64,000 nucleotides of DNA from SSF53 sp036170535 (GTDB taxonomy: Bacteria; Spirochaetota; Leptospiria; Leptospirales; Leptonemataceae), in the NCBI GenBank assembly GCA_036170535.1, contig JAVHPJ010000116.1:65087-129086 (forward strand), read 5' to 3'. Every line of letters begins with the position of its first letter. Within the stretch, counting starts at the first letter, position 1. The notes under the pieces are model-generated. The model had not been told where the DNA came from, made no database searches, and saw nothing but the letters and a program-made list of their open reading frames with translations. The position numbers were made by a program, and so were the translations under genes. Of the stretch, positions 33,551 to 42,538 are shown one piece after another.

Positions 33551-34516
33551 TCAAAGCGCACCCACATTTTTCTCTTCGCCAAAGCCCATGACCCGCCGGA
33601 AGAAGGCCATGATCCCGTCGGGCTCGTCTTTCACGTTGGTATTCATGAGCCGGGCGGCGATATGGTTCATACAGGCCGAGCTCTTTGAACCGGGGTATTG
33701 GACGACGTGCGGGCGCTGACTCCGAATACTTTTTTGCACCAGATTCTCTTCGAATACAAAGCCGATGCAGTCGATCTCGGTTTTTAAGAACTGCGCGCTG
33801 ATCGACGCCAGCCGGTCGGAGACGCGCTTCGCTTCGATCGCCGAAGGCACGCGATTCACGATCAGTTTAATGATCTTCTCCTGGCCGTTGGCGACAATGC
33901 TCTTGATCATGCCATACGCGTCGGTGATGGCCGTCGGCTCGGGCGTCGTTACAACCACGATCTCGTCGGCCGGCATTACCAGGCCCAATACGTTGGCGCC
34001 CACGCCGGCGCCCGTATCGATCAACATGACGTCGTAGCCGGTCAGGCCGCCTAACTGTTCCAGGAAGGTTTCGCGCGCCGAGTCGGACAGGTTGGCGAGC
34101 TGGGAAATCCCGTTGGCCCCGGCGATGATGTCGATGCCAAAGGAAGTGGAAATAATTATGTCGCGAATCTTCTTTTTCCCCTTCATAACCTCATAGATGT
34201 TATGCTCGGGGATGATGCCCATCAGGACGTTGACGTTAGCGAGACCGAGGTCGCCGTCCAGGAGCAGCACGCGCTTACCCAGCCGGCCGATTGCGATGCC
34301 GAGGTTTACGGACAGGGTCGATTTGCCGACGCCGCCCTTGCCGGAGGTCACGGAGATAACGCGGGTGCGAGCGGGCGCTTCCTCAAACGGGGCGCTGGAA
34401 CTTGTTTCGTCGACAGTCTCTTCGCTCACGCTGCCCTCGTCGGGATCCAGGACCGAGGCCCGGGATCGCTCGCCCGCCATCCGTCTGAGATTTTCGGCCT
34501 GATCCATAATGTCCAT
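33551..34516 (-). CDS. flhG: Flagellar number/placement ATPase FlhG (MinD-like)
   Basis: 321 residues. A 50-residue N-terminal part (MDIMDQAENLRRM, the FlhG activation helix, then an acidic linker), then deviant Walker A VTSGKGGVGKSTLSVNLG, LLLDGDLGLANVNVLMG, LIDTGAGVGANVLG and the base-reading VNRVPSAIEAKRV. It works with FlhF to set number and site of flagella at the membrane. Directly downstream of flhF (15 bases). Confidence 0.95.
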   Translation of the reverse strand: MDIMDQAENLRRMAGERSRASVLDPDEGSVSEETVDETSSSAPFEEAPARTRVISVTSGKGGVGKSTLSVNLGIAIGRLGKRVLLLDGDLGLANVNVLMGIIPEHNIYEVMKGKKKIRDIIISTSFGIDIIAGANGISQLANLSDSARETFLEQLGGLTGYDVMLIDTGAGVGANVLGLVMPADEIVVVTTPEPTAITDAYGMIKSIVANGQEKIIKLIVNRVPSAIEAKRVSDRLASISAQFLKTEIDCIGFVFEENLVQKSIRSQRPHVVQYPGSKSSACMNHIAARLMNTNVKDEPDGIMAFFRRVMGFGEEKNVGAL

Positions 34517-34531
34517 TTTATGTCAGATGCC

Positions 34532-36025
34532 TCAAGTGATGTGGATGCGTTCTTTCCCCGCAACTTCGGACTGAATAGCCAGGCGAGCCAGATCCGCGGG
34601 AGCAAGCTCAAGCAGATCGCCGGGCACATCCTGTCCGTTCGCAAAGCATGAGAACGGCTTGTTGTACTTATCGGCAAGCTCAACAAAGGCGCCCAGAAAA
34701 TCCGACTCGTCCAGTCGAGTGAGCAATATTTTATCAAAGCCAATCCGGTCATAGGCAAGCACGATTTTTTCCGCGAGCGCCGGAGCGGCGGTCGCCGGCA
34801 GAACCAGGTGCTTTTCCAGGCGCACCTCGCAGGCCTCCAGGTACTCCTTCAGCTGCACCATGCGGTTCACGTCTTTGTGCCCGATGCCGGACGCGTCGAT
34901 CAACATGAGTTCCGCGCCGTCCCGCCGCAGACATTCGGCGAATTCGCGCGGCGTGAAGGGCGCAAAGAACGGCGTGTCCATAACGCTGGCGTAGGTTTTG
35001 AGCTGCTCGGTCGCCGCCAGACGGTAGTGGTCGAGGCTGTAAATGGAAACCTCGCGGCCGGCGATGATATGATATTTGGCGGCCAGCTTGGCCAGGCTCG
35101 TGGTTTTGCCGGAGCCCGGCGGCCCCAGGAAAAACACGGCGCGGCATTCCCCGCGCGCCGGCGCCAGGTCCGGCGCGATCCGAATCAGCTCGGTGAGCTT
35201 CTCGCGGGTGCGCTCTTCGACCGCGCGCCACTCGCCCTTGTCCGCCGGGGAAAGGCTGTGATCGACCTTGCGCAGCAAGCGCCGGATAAAGTCGTCGCTG
35301 AAGCCCGCCTGGGACAGCTCGCCCTGCATCTTTTCGAAATAGATCTGGGAACGTTCGTCGCCCTCGGCCTCGGCGCTGAACAGCGGCCGATCTTCGGCTT
35401 CGCGGGGCCCCTTGCGGCCGCGCCCTTTTGCGCCAGGCTCCTCCAGGCCGCGCAGCAGCTGGGCGGCGCGCTCCGGGCGCGGGGCGGATTCTTCCGGATC
35501 GTCCGCCTGAAGCAATAGATCAATGGCGGCGCGATCTTCTTCGCCTGGCTGGAAGGCTTTGAGACTCAGCCCCTCCGGCGCGGCCTGCGCCTCATGCGGG
35601 CGGCGTTCGCGCTCCGTCGGCGCGCGGGCGGGCGTCGAACTCGCGTCGGAACTAAGACGCGGAAAGCGGGCCGGCAAGGGCGGCGCGGCCCCCGCGGGGG
35701 CGGCCGGCTCCTCGCGACCGGAAGCGTCCCGCAGGCCTTGCAGCGCCTTTTCTACCACCGCCCGCCGCCGCACTTCGCGCTCGGAACCCAACAAGGAAGA
35801 TTTTTCCGCCAGCCGGCCGGCCAGCGCTGCGCGGCCCGGCGAGGCGGCGCTTTCCTGCAGCATAAAGTCCACTTCGTAGAGCTTACTGGCCAGTAAGCCG
35901 GAGCCGAATAAACCGCCCTCTTTCACTTCGCGCGTACCGAGTATAATTGCAGAGGGCCCGTAGGCGCTGCGCAGCTTCATCATACACTCGGCGACGCTCT
36001 TGCCGCGAATCTTGTCGTACTTCAT
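34532..36025 (-). CDS. flhF: Flagellar SRP-like GTPase FlhF
   Basis: 497 residues. The N-terminal B domain MKYDKIRGKSVAECMMKLRS with GPSAIILGTREVKEGGLFG, a long Pro/Ala/Glu-rich linker (about 75-235), the NG domain with FFLGPPGSGKTTSLAKLAAK, SLDHYRLAATEQLKTYA, LMLIDASGIGHKD and ILTRLDESDFLGAF, and the closing FANGQDVPGDLLELAP. SASG replaces the usual DTxG, a change seen in some FlhF. First gene of the operon; it targets flagellar assembly to the pole. Confidence 0.95.
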   Translation of the reverse strand: MKYDKIRGKSVAECMMKLRSAYGPSAIILGTREVKEGGLFGSGLLASKLYEVDFMLQESAASPGRAALAGRLAEKSSLLGSEREVRRRAVVEKALQGLRDASGREEPAAPAGAAPPLPARFPRLSSDASSTPARAPTERERRPHEAQAAPEGLSLKAFQPGEEDRAAIDLLLQADDPEESAPRPERAAQLLRGLEEPGAKGRGRKGPREAEDRPLFSAEAEGDERSQIYFEKMQGELSQAGFSDDFIRRLLRKVDHSLSPADKGEWRAVEERTREKLTELIRIAPDLAPARGECRAVFFLGPPGSGKTTSLAKLAAKYHIIAGREVSIYSLDHYRLAATEQLKTYASVMDTPFFAPFTPREFAECLRRDGAELMLIDASGIGHKDVNRMVQLKEYLEACEVRLEKHLVLPATAAPALAEKIVLAYDRIGFDKILLTRLDESDFLGAFVELADKYNKPFSCFANGQDVPGDLLELAPADLARLAIQSEVAGKERIHIT

Positions 36026-36232
36026 GTTGTAATCCCGCCGACGGGAAACCGCTTCACGAATGAATAGTATTCGTGGATGCGAAAGACCTGGTGCATTATG
36101 TCACATTAACGCTCTGTCCTGGCAATCCTTTTCCATCAGATGTGAGAAAATCGCCGGCGCCCGCAGCCGCAGCGTAACGCGATCGCGCGGAATTTTGCTT
36201 GCTTGCGATCGCCGAGCGTTCATACCCGAGTT

Positions 36233-36874
36233 ATGTCGCATACATTTCGTAGCCTTGTCGGTTTTGCAGTTTGCAGCGCGCTGTCGTTCGGCGCGGCGCA
36301 GTGCAAGGGCGAAGGACAAAAACCCTCCGAACCTCCGCCGTACCCGGCGTTGCAGTGGGGCGCGAGTCCGGCCGCCAGCGTCGGCGCACTGGAGAAGCTG
36401 GGCTGGAAGAAGACGGGCGGCGATGGCGAACGAATCACATTAATTCTGCCGGAAGCCAGCGAACTGGAAGTGCCGGCCGATGCGGCCGCCGCCGGCGTAC
36501 CCGAACGCTATCAGATCACGCTGCTGGCTGAAAATGATCAACTGAAGATTGCCGCGCTGCTCCGGCGCGACTCGAGTTCGAATGTGAGCGCATTTCTGCG
36601 CGGCGTGGAACAGGCCTATGCGCTGGGCACGCCGGTCTGGACAAGAGACTTGAGCGCAGCCTCCTCGGAAGCGGGCAATCAGAACAGCGAGAAGATCTAT
36701 CTCTATGAGCGCGCCGACGCCTTTGTCGTCGCCTACGAAAGTCTGTTTTCCGCAGCTGAGACGCGGATCGCCAATGACCCTAATTCCCAGGTTGAAGTGC
36801 GCATCTATTCGCGCTCCAATGAAGGCATATCGCGCGAAGCGCTGATCGAAAGCCTGCAGAATGAAAGCCGCTGA
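36233..36874 (+). CDS. Putative lipoprotein
   Basis: 213 residues from ATG 36233. Signal MSHTFRSLVGFAVCSALSFG with lipobox AAQC. The mature part begins KGEGQKPSEPPPYP and continues with a domain that looks like two similar alpha/beta units (GALEKLGWKKTGG... and the IYLYERADAFVVAYESLFS strand). No recognised family. It is divergent from flhF with about 200 bases between, so the two may share a control region. A weak terminator-like dyad follows at 36995. Confidence 0.65.
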   Translation: MSHTFRSLVGFAVCSALSFGAAQCKGEGQKPSEPPPYPALQWGASPAASVGALEKLGWKKTGGDGERITLILPEASELEVPADAAAAGVPERYQITLLAENDQLKIAALLRRDSSSNVSAFLRGVEQAYALGTPVWTRDLSAASSEAGNQNSEKIYLYERADAFVVAYESLFSAAETRIANDPNSQVEVRIYSRSNEGISREALIESLQNESR

Positions 36875-36994
36875 AACGCGGTAGTTCCGGGCGCACGTCC
36901 GTACGAATGCGTACGATTCCTGTCCGTCGCCGGCCGCCGGGCGGCGGGAATCCGCGCAATTCGGAAACGCCGCTGGAAAACAGCTTGAGTCCAT

Positions 36995-37013
36995 AACGGC
37001 GTCGCCGTTTTTC
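36995..37013 (+). terminator. Possible weak terminator upstream of fbaB
   Basis: AACGGC-GTC-GCCGTT (36995-37009) followed by TTTC. The stem is only six bases, so the call is tentative. It lies between the lipoprotein gene and fbaB and could also be a leader hairpin. Confidence 0.4.
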
Positions 37014-37042
37014 TTATCTCATATTCGACTCAGGAGCCTCAA

Positions 37043-38095
37043 ATGAGCTACAATCAAATCGTGGAGTTGCTGGGCGCGGAAGCCGACAGTCTGCTCAATC
37101 ACAAACCCAGGGTCAGCAAGGATACGCTGCACCTGCCCGGCCCCGACTTCATGGATCGCGTCTGGATTGGCGCGGATCGCAGCCCGCAGGTATTGCGTTC
37201 GCTGGCCCAATTGTTTAACAACGGTCGCCTGTCCGGTTCCGGCTACGTATCCATCCTGCCGGTGGATCAGGGTATTGAGCACAGCGCCGGCGCCTCGTTT
37301 GCGCCCAACCCGATCTATTTTGATCCGGAAAACATTGTCAAACTGGCGATCGAGGGGGGCTGCAACGCCGTCGCGTCCACGTTTGGCGTGTTGGGTTCGG
37401 TCGCGCGCAAATACGCGCACAAGATTCCCTTTCTCGTGAAAATCAATCACAACGAGCTTTTGACCTACCCGAACAAGTTCGATCAGATCATGTTCGGCAA
37501 CATTGAGACCGCCTGGAATATGGGCGCGGTCGCCGTGGGCGCAACGATCTATTTTGGATCGGCCGAGTCCAGCCGTCAGATAGTCGAGGTCGCGCAGGCC
37601 TTTGAGGTCGCTCACGAGCTGGGCATGGCGACCGTGTTGTGGTGTTACACGCGTAACAACGAATTTAAGAAAGACAAGGATTACCATGTGGCCGCGGATC
37701 TAACCGGCCAGGCCAATCATCTGGGCGTGACGATCCAGGCGGACATTATCAAGCAGAAACTGCCGGAGAACAACGGCGGCTTTAACGCGCTGAAGTACAG
37801 CAAGACCCATCCGAAAGTTTACACGGATCTCACCAGCGATCATCCGATTGATCTGACTCGCTATCAGGTGATGAATTGTTACATGGGTCGCGCAGGATTG
37901 ATTAACTCCGGCGGCGCTTCGTCCGGCGAAAGCGATCTGAAAGAAGCGGTAAAAACCGCGGTGATCAACAAGCGCGCCGGCGGCATGGGGTTGATATCCG
38001 GTCGCAAGGCCTTCCAGCGCCCCATGAAAGACGGCGCGGCGCTTCTGCAGGCGATTCAGGACGTGTATCTTGAGAAACAGGTGACGATCGCGTAA
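37043..38095 (+). CDS. fbaB: Class I fructose-bisphosphate aldolase (FbaB/DhnA type)
   Basis: 350 residues, the family length, with GGAGC before the ATG. Typical segments: SGYVSILPVDQGIEHSAGAS, FDPENIVKLAIEGGCNAVAS, PFLVKINHNELLTYPN, VAVGATIYFGS, ELGMATVLWCYTRN, NCYMGRAGLINSGGAS and ISGRKAFQRP. It splits fructose 1,6-bisphosphate to triose phosphates by a Schiff base. Together with the PPi-type phosphofructokinase at 43123 it gives a reversible upper glycolysis, useful for gluconeogenic growth on fatty acids. A good terminator follows. Confidence 0.95.
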   Translation: MSYNQIVELLGAEADSLLNHKPRVSKDTLHLPGPDFMDRVWIGADRSPQVLRSLAQLFNNGRLSGSGYVSILPVDQGIEHSAGASFAPNPIYFDPENIVKLAIEGGCNAVASTFGVLGSVARKYAHKIPFLVKINHNELLTYPNKFDQIMFGNIETAWNMGAVAVGATIYFGSAESSRQIVEVAQAFEVAHELGMATVLWCYTRNNEFKKDKDYHVAADLTGQANHLGVTIQADIIKQKLPENNGGFNALKYSKTHPKVYTDLTSDHPIDLTRYQVMNCYMGRAGLINSGGASSGESDLKEAVKTAVINKRAGGMGLISGRKAFQRPMKDGAALLQAIQDVYLEKQVTIA

Positions 38096-38126
38096 GCGCA
38101 GAATCGTTTCGATCCATGAACGGCGC

Positions 38127-38160
38127 AACCCGGCGGCTCAACGAGCGCCGGGTTTTTTTT
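38127..38160 (+). terminator. Rho-independent terminator of fbaB
   Basis: AACCCGGCG (38127-38135) pairs with CGCCGGGTT (38146-38154) around a 10-base loop, with eight T residues after it. The T-run reaches the stop codon of the convergent lipoprotein gene. Confidence 0.85.
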
Positions 38161-39277
38161 ACGGCGTCACGCCGGCTTTATCCAGCAAATACGTTACAAA
38201 TGCGCGAATCCGCTTTTCGGAAAGCGGCGTGGCAAAATAGTGATCCGAGCCGAACTGCGCGTAGACGGCGCCGCCCGGCACATAACTGTCAGCCAGAAGC
38301 ACAATTCCGTCGCTGGGACCGTAGGGCGCCAGCGCCTCATAATACGGCGCAGAACGTTCGGTCAGATGGCGCCGCAAGGGCGCGCCCACGACGCTCACAG
38401 TAATCAATCCCGGCGGAATCTCCGCATCAAAGGCGAGCGGGGCATCCGCGCCGGCGCGCATGCTGGTCAGACCGCTCCATTGATAACCTTTATAGAGAAA
38501 ATACAGCTGCGCCTCCGCGCGCGGCAGACACGTCGCCTCAATTTCATTTACCAGAGGACTTCCGCGCGTGATGCCGCCGATGTTCACCCATCCGCGCACG
38601 CGCTGAAAGGCGCGCGCTGTGCCGCAAAGACGCAGCGCTTCCTTCACGTCTCCGCCGCCTTTGCTGATCGACGCCAGTAGAATCGCCTCATAGTCCGCCT
38701 GAACGAATTCCAGAAATTCGCAGATTCTCGCGCCATTCTCGGTGACGGTTCCGGTTTGTTCGATCGGCGCGACCATATCGCGAACGCCCATTCGACGAAC
38801 GATCGATCGCAGCGCAGCGCCGCGCGAATCCACGGCGGTCGTGTCGTAGTAGAACATCCCTGGAACAATCACGAACAGGATCTTGCGGCGCGCGTAATCC
38901 TGCGCGGCATCGCTCGCCTGCGCTTCCGCTTGATCCAGATAATCGTACAGTTCCCGGTTAAGCGGATCGGCGACCAGGCGCTGGTAAAAGAGCGCTGCCG
39001 CGTAATCCAGGCCGCCTTCCGCTTGCGCCGCATGAACAAGCGTCTCCGCTTTTAATCCGCGGAAATCCGGGTATTTTGTTTCGGCCGCGATCCGTTCGAG
39101 GAGCGCCAACTCCTCCTGGCACAGTCCGGATGTTCGGAAGCCTTGCAGATTACAGTCCGTGCGCGCCGGCGAAAGGGCGACGGCTCGATCGACGCTGCAG
39201 GCGATCTGGAGCGCTGGCAGGATGCACAGGACCGTGCGGAGTTTTCGTAAAAATGAACATCCGGGCCCGGTCCGCAT
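38159..39277 (-). CDS. Hydrolase-like lipoprotein, paralogue A
   Basis: 372 residues from ATG 39277. Signal LRTVLCILPALQIAC with a lipobox. The core reads like an alpha/beta hydrolase: KILFVIVPGMFYYDT (first strand), AILLASISKGGGDVKEAL (a Ser-containing elbow SKGG), GWVNIGGITRGSPLV, SDGIVLLADSYVPGG (candidate acid) and SDHYFATPL (candidate His). It is clearly paralogous to the gene at 39424, transcribed divergently 146 bases away. Its role is unknown, perhaps an envelope esterase. Confidence 0.72.
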   Translation of the reverse strand: MRTGPGCSFLRKLRTVLCILPALQIACSVDRAVALSPARTDCNLQGFRTSGLCQEELALLERIAAETKYPDFRGLKAETLVHAAQAEGGLDYAAALFYQRLVADPLNRELYDYLDQAEAQASDAAQDYARRKILFVIVPGMFYYDTTAVDSRGAALRSIVRRMGVRDMVAPIEQTGTVTENGARICEFLEFVQADYEAILLASISKGGGDVKEALRLCGTARAFQRVRGWVNIGGITRGSPLVNEIEATCLPRAEAQLYFLYKGYQWSGLTSMRAGADAPLAFDAEIPPGLITVSVVGAPLRRHLTERSAPYYEALAPYGPSDGIVLLADSYVPGGAVYAQFGSDHYFATPLSEKRIRAFVTYLLDKAGVTP

Positions 39278-39423
39278 CCGACCAGTTTGCCGGCGCAGCG
39301 CGCCGATGGGCAACCGCAAATTCGGTCGCCAGCTCCGCCGGTCGCCGGAGGGCCGCTTGAGTTTTTTTGCGAATCATGCTTGGCTTTCTGACTGCGGCGC
39401 CTTCAGACTGACGCGCACTCAAT

Positions 39424-40647
39424 ATGAATTCATTCAAGCGGCGTCAGATCATCTCAATCGGATTGCAGCTCCGTTACAGGTCAATCGGGCGCCAATCTTC
39501 GCTCGGACGCGCAAGACCGGGCCGCCTGGCGCGCAGCGGCCTTTCAGGCGCGCTGGCGCTTGCTCTTGCGCTCGCAATCAGCGGCTGTCGAGTGGACCGT
39601 CGCCTCGAACTCCCGGACGAAGCCGCACGCAGAGTTGTCTGCAACATTTCCGGATATCACGTCGAAAACCTCTGCGACGACGAAAAAGAATATCTGGACT
39701 GGGCGGAAGCGGAACCGCGCGCGCCGCGGATGGCGGATCTGAACCGCGAAACACTGCTCCGTTTCACGCGCGAAACTCAGGATGTGGACAAGGCGGCGGC
39801 CGTCTTCTACACGCGTCTCATCCGCGAACCGGCGACGCAAAAGCTGATCACGTACCTCGAATCCACCGAAAAACGCCTGGAAGCCGAGCGCCGGCTGCCG
39901 GATTATTCGAACCTGAATGTAGCGCTGGTGGTGGCGCCGGGAATGTTCTATAAGGATAATCCGGAAACCGGCGCCGACGGGCGCGGCCTGCGCACCATTG
40001 CGGCCCGCATGGGCATGAAAGACGATGCCATTCCGCTCGAACAAACCGGCACCGTAGAAGAAAACGGAGCCCTGATCTGCGATTACATCCGAAATCGCAA
40101 CGATGGAGCGGCCTTAATTCTGGCCTCCGCAAGCAAGGGCGGCGCGGACATAAAATACGCCATTCGACTGTGCGGCGCCGATCCCGCGTTTCAGAAAGTG
40201 GCCGGATGGCTCAACATCGGCGGAATCAACCGAGGCAGCATCCTCGCAAATGAAATCAACAATCAATGGGACGCGCGGCTGGAGGCGCGTACGTATTTCT
40301 GTCTGAACGGTTACAACTATGACGGGCTGATGTCAATGCGCGAAGGCGAAGGCGCGCCGCTGAATTTTGATCTTGATCTGCCGGATCATATGCTGATGGT
40401 AAATATCATTGGCGTCCCCGTATTTCGCTTTGTCACCGAACGCGCTCGCCCGTACTATCTACATCTGGTACAGTTCGGTCCGAACGACGGACTTTCGCTC
40501 CTTGCGGATCTATACATTCCAGAAGCTGTAAACTGGGGTTCATGGCGCAATGACCATTACTTTCGCTGGCCCATCAGCGAAACGCGCATGATGGCGTTCA
40601 TCATGTATGTTATTGAAGAAAAGCGCGCAAGTATCCCTGTCAGGTAA
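39424..40647 (+). CDS. Hydrolase-like lipoprotein, paralogue B
   Basis: 407 residues. A long basic n-region, then SGLSGALALALALAISGC as lipoprotein signal. The mature domain mirrors paralogue A: NVALVVAPGMFYKDNPETG, IPLEQTGTVEENGALICDYI, AALILASASKGGADIKYAI, GWLNIGGINRGSILANEI, NDGLSLLADLYIPEA and NDHYFRWPISETRMMAF. The shared Ser-Lys-Gly-Gly, Asp and His suggest a common catalytic site. A later start inside the first 40 residues is possible. Outer-membrane or periplasmic lipoprotein. Confidence 0.75.
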   Translation: MNSFKRRQIISIGLQLRYRSIGRQSSLGRARPGRLARSGLSGALALALALAISGCRVDRRLELPDEAARRVVCNISGYHVENLCDDEKEYLDWAEAEPRAPRMADLNRETLLRFTRETQDVDKAAAVFYTRLIREPATQKLITYLESTEKRLEAERRLPDYSNLNVALVVAPGMFYKDNPETGADGRGLRTIAARMGMKDDAIPLEQTGTVEENGALICDYIRNRNDGAALILASASKGGADIKYAIRLCGADPAFQKVAGWLNIGGINRGSILANEINNQWDARLEARTYFCLNGYNYDGLMSMREGEGAPLNFDLDLPDHMLMVNIIGVPVFRFVTERARPYYLHLVQFGPNDGLSLLADLYIPEAVNWGSWRNDHYFRWPISETRMMAFIMYVIEEKRASIPVR

Positions 40648-40972
40648 ACCAAGCAGGCTTGCACGGGTTTGGGTTGCGCCGCCCCATTAACAGTGCGGCG
40701 CACCAGACGACGAAGTCTCGCCCGATTTTGCGATCTCTATCATGCAGCTTCGTCGGCCGCCGAATTTTTTTTAATCGAGACGCGATCTTAGCTGAAGATT
40801 ACGAGCGATTGGGAAATTCACGCACAATTTTACTTGCCAAAAAATCTCGCCCGTCGCCCACTCTGGACTGATTCGCCGCTTTTTACGTGTTCCGAACGGA
40901 ATACGAATTGGCGACGGATTAAAAAAAACTTCGCTCACACGTTCCTCTGTGTGGATAATTGGAGAATACTTT
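40648..40972. other. Intergenic region with two hairpins upstream of the TRL genes
   Basis: No gene. GCGCCGC (40676-40682) can pair with GCGGCGC (40695-40701), and CGACGAAG (40708-40715) with CTTCGTCG (40748-40755), the latter followed by AATTTTTTTT, so the second may end the upstream lipoprotein message despite a long loop. The AT-rich DNA from 40770 on should hold the TRL promoter. A short CACAC/GTGTG stem lies just before the ribosome binding site. Confidence 0.55.
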
Positions 40973-41338
40973 ATGAAAAAATCGAGACTGCTCAGCCTGG
41001 CGGCGGCACTTTCTCTGGCTGGCGCAATCGCATGCGGCAGCGCACCGCTGAGTCCCCCGGGCTCCGGCTCGCTGTACACCAACGTTAAGGCCAACTTCAA
41101 CTGCTGGCACGGCGACGAAGGCAGCTGCGTGGGTGAAAACGGACCCAAAGCTGCTGGCAGCAAATCCGGCGAAGCTTGCGCAAGCACCATCCTGATGCTG
41201 ATCACCACCGGCGACATGAGCCTCAAAACGGCTGCATCGAACGGCGGCATTTCCCGCGTTGCTTCGATCGACTACAGCACGATGAACGTTCTCGGCTCTC
41301 TGTACATGAAGTCCTGCACGATCGTCAACGGCGAATAA
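40973..41338 (+). CDS. TRL-like small lipoprotein, copy 1
   Basis: 121 residues with GGAGA before the ATG. Signal MKKSRLLSLAAALSLAGAIAC, then the TRL-like family pattern: GSLYTNVKANFNCWHGDEGS, KAAGSKSGEACASTILMLIT, TGDMSLKTAASNGGISRVAS, VLGSLYMKSCTIVNGE. The family's function is unknown; members are short lipoproteins common in Leptospira and some Gram-negatives. Extra Cys residues in FNCWH and GSCVG are shared with copy 2. The tandem arrangement shows duplication. Confidence 0.85.
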   Translation: MKKSRLLSLAAALSLAGAIACGSAPLSPPGSGSLYTNVKANFNCWHGDEGSCVGENGPKAAGSKSGEACASTILMLITTGDMSLKTAASNGGISRVASIDYSTMNVLGSLYMKSCTIVNGE

Positions 41339-41374
41339 GATTCAGGCAATAAAGGACTTATCAGGAGAACGAAA

Positions 41375-41758
41375 ATGAAATTGCGCTTAATCTCGATCGC
41401 GGCCGCTCTGGCCGTCGCAGCCGCCATGGCGAATTGCGTGGCTCTGTTCAACCCGCCGCTGACGCCCCCCGGCGTTCTGGGCGGAACCGGCTCTCTGTTC
41501 AGCAGCTACAAAGCTAACTTCAACTGCTGGCACGGCGAAAAAGGCAGCTGCGTTGGCAAAGACGGCCCGAAAGCTGTTGGCTCCAAAACCGGCGAGGCTT
41601 GCGCCTCCAACATTCTGGGCATGATTCTGACGGGCGACATGAGCCTGGAAGCAGCCGCCCAGGCTGGCGGAATCAGCAAAGTCGCCTCTGTCGACTATAG
41701 CTACACCAACGTCCTTGGCTTTTTCGCAAAGGCGTGCACCATCGTAAACGGCGACTGA
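41375..41758 (+). CDS. TRL-like small lipoprotein, copy 2
   Basis: 127 residues with AGGAG before the ATG. Signal MKLRLISIAAALAVAAAMANC, then the same family pattern as copy 1 (GSLFSSYKANFNCWHGEKGS, GEACASNILGMILTGDMSLE, GGISKVASVDYS, KACTIVNGD). The mature parts of the two are very similar, while the signal peptides and the head after the Cys differ. It lies 36 bases after copy 1, in one operon closed by a strong terminator. Confidence 0.87.
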   Translation: MKLRLISIAAALAVAAAMANCVALFNPPLTPPGVLGGTGSLFSSYKANFNCWHGEKGSCVGKDGPKAVGSKTGEACASNILGMILTGDMSLEAAAQAGGISKVASVDYSYTNVLGFFAKACTIVNGD

Positions 41759-41782
41759 TCGAAAGATCCTCGCGGCTTATAG

Positions 41783-41818
41783 AAACCTGCGGGACCTCTG
41801 CGTTCCGCAGGTTTTTTT
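41783..41818 (+). terminator. Rho-independent terminator of the TRL operon
   Basis: AAACCTGCGG (41783-41792) and CCGCAGGTTT (41805-41814) form a perfect 10-base stem followed by a T-run to 41818. It directly abuts the first possible GTG of the Nudix frame, which argues for a later Nudix start. Confidence 0.9.
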
Positions 41819-41866
41819 GTGCGTTGGCGCTTGTCGGCCGCTCCTGGCCTGCGCCAGATTGTCCCT

Positions 41867-42505
41867 GTGGATTTTTCGGAGAAGCTGCGGCTGGCCCTCG
41901 AGGGCGAGCTTCCGGGCCCGCTTGCGCAGTATCGCCTCGCGCCTGACGGTCGCCCCGGCCCGGAGACCGCCCTGCATCCGCCGCCCGACGCGCGTCCGGC
42001 GGCTATCCTGATCGTATTCTATGAACAGGGCGAAGAGCTATGTTTTCCGATGATCCGACGCCCGGTAGAAAGCGGACCGCACAGCGGTCAGATCTCCTTC
42101 CCGGGCGGCGCTGCTGAACTCCAGGATGAGAGTTTAGCACACACGGCGCTGCGCGAGACCTGGGAAGAAATCGGCGTGCCGGCGGGCGACGTGCGCTTGC
42201 TCGGCGCTCTTACGCCGCTTTATGTGGCTCCGAGTAATTTTCAAGTGTATCCCTACGTGGGCTGGCTCAGGCGTCGGCCGGAATTCCAACCCGATCCCCG
42301 TGAAGTAGCGCAGGTGCTCGAGTTCCGCCTCAACGATTTTCTGGCGCCCGAAAACCTCCGCACGGAAGAATGGGAGCTGCACGGACGGAGGGTGCGAGTG
42401 CCGCACTACGTCGTAGGCGGCGCCGTCGTCTGGGGCGCAAGCGCCATGATTTTAAGCGAAATGGCGGCGGTCATTAACGCCCTGGACGGCAAAACCGACG
42501 CCTGA
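41867..42505 (+). CDS. Nudix hydrolase, CoA pyrophosphatase type
   Basis: 212 residues from GTG 41867 (GTG 41819 is possible but touches the terminator). Nudix box GGAAELQDESLAHTALRETW followed by EEIGV fits GX5EX7REUXEEXGU. The preceding PHSGQISFPGG is the upstream part of the UPF0035 signature (LLTxRSxxLRxHxGQxxFPGG) of CoA pyrophosphatases such as NudL. Predicted to cleave CoA or acyl-CoA to phosphopantetheine and 3',5'-ADP. No signal peptide. The ribosome binding site is weak. Confidence 0.87.
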   Translation: MDFSEKLRLALEGELPGPLAQYRLAPDGRPGPETALHPPPDARPAAILIVFYEQGEELCFPMIRRPVESGPHSGQISFPGGAAELQDESLAHTALRETWEEIGVPAGDVRLLGALTPLYVAPSNFQVYPYVGWLRRRPEFQPDPREVAQVLEFRLNDFLAPENLRTEEWELHGRRVRVPHYVVGGAVVWGASAMILSEMAAVINALDGKTDA

Positions 42506-42538
42506 ACGACAGCCGGTCGCTGAAAGCGGATCGCTCGA

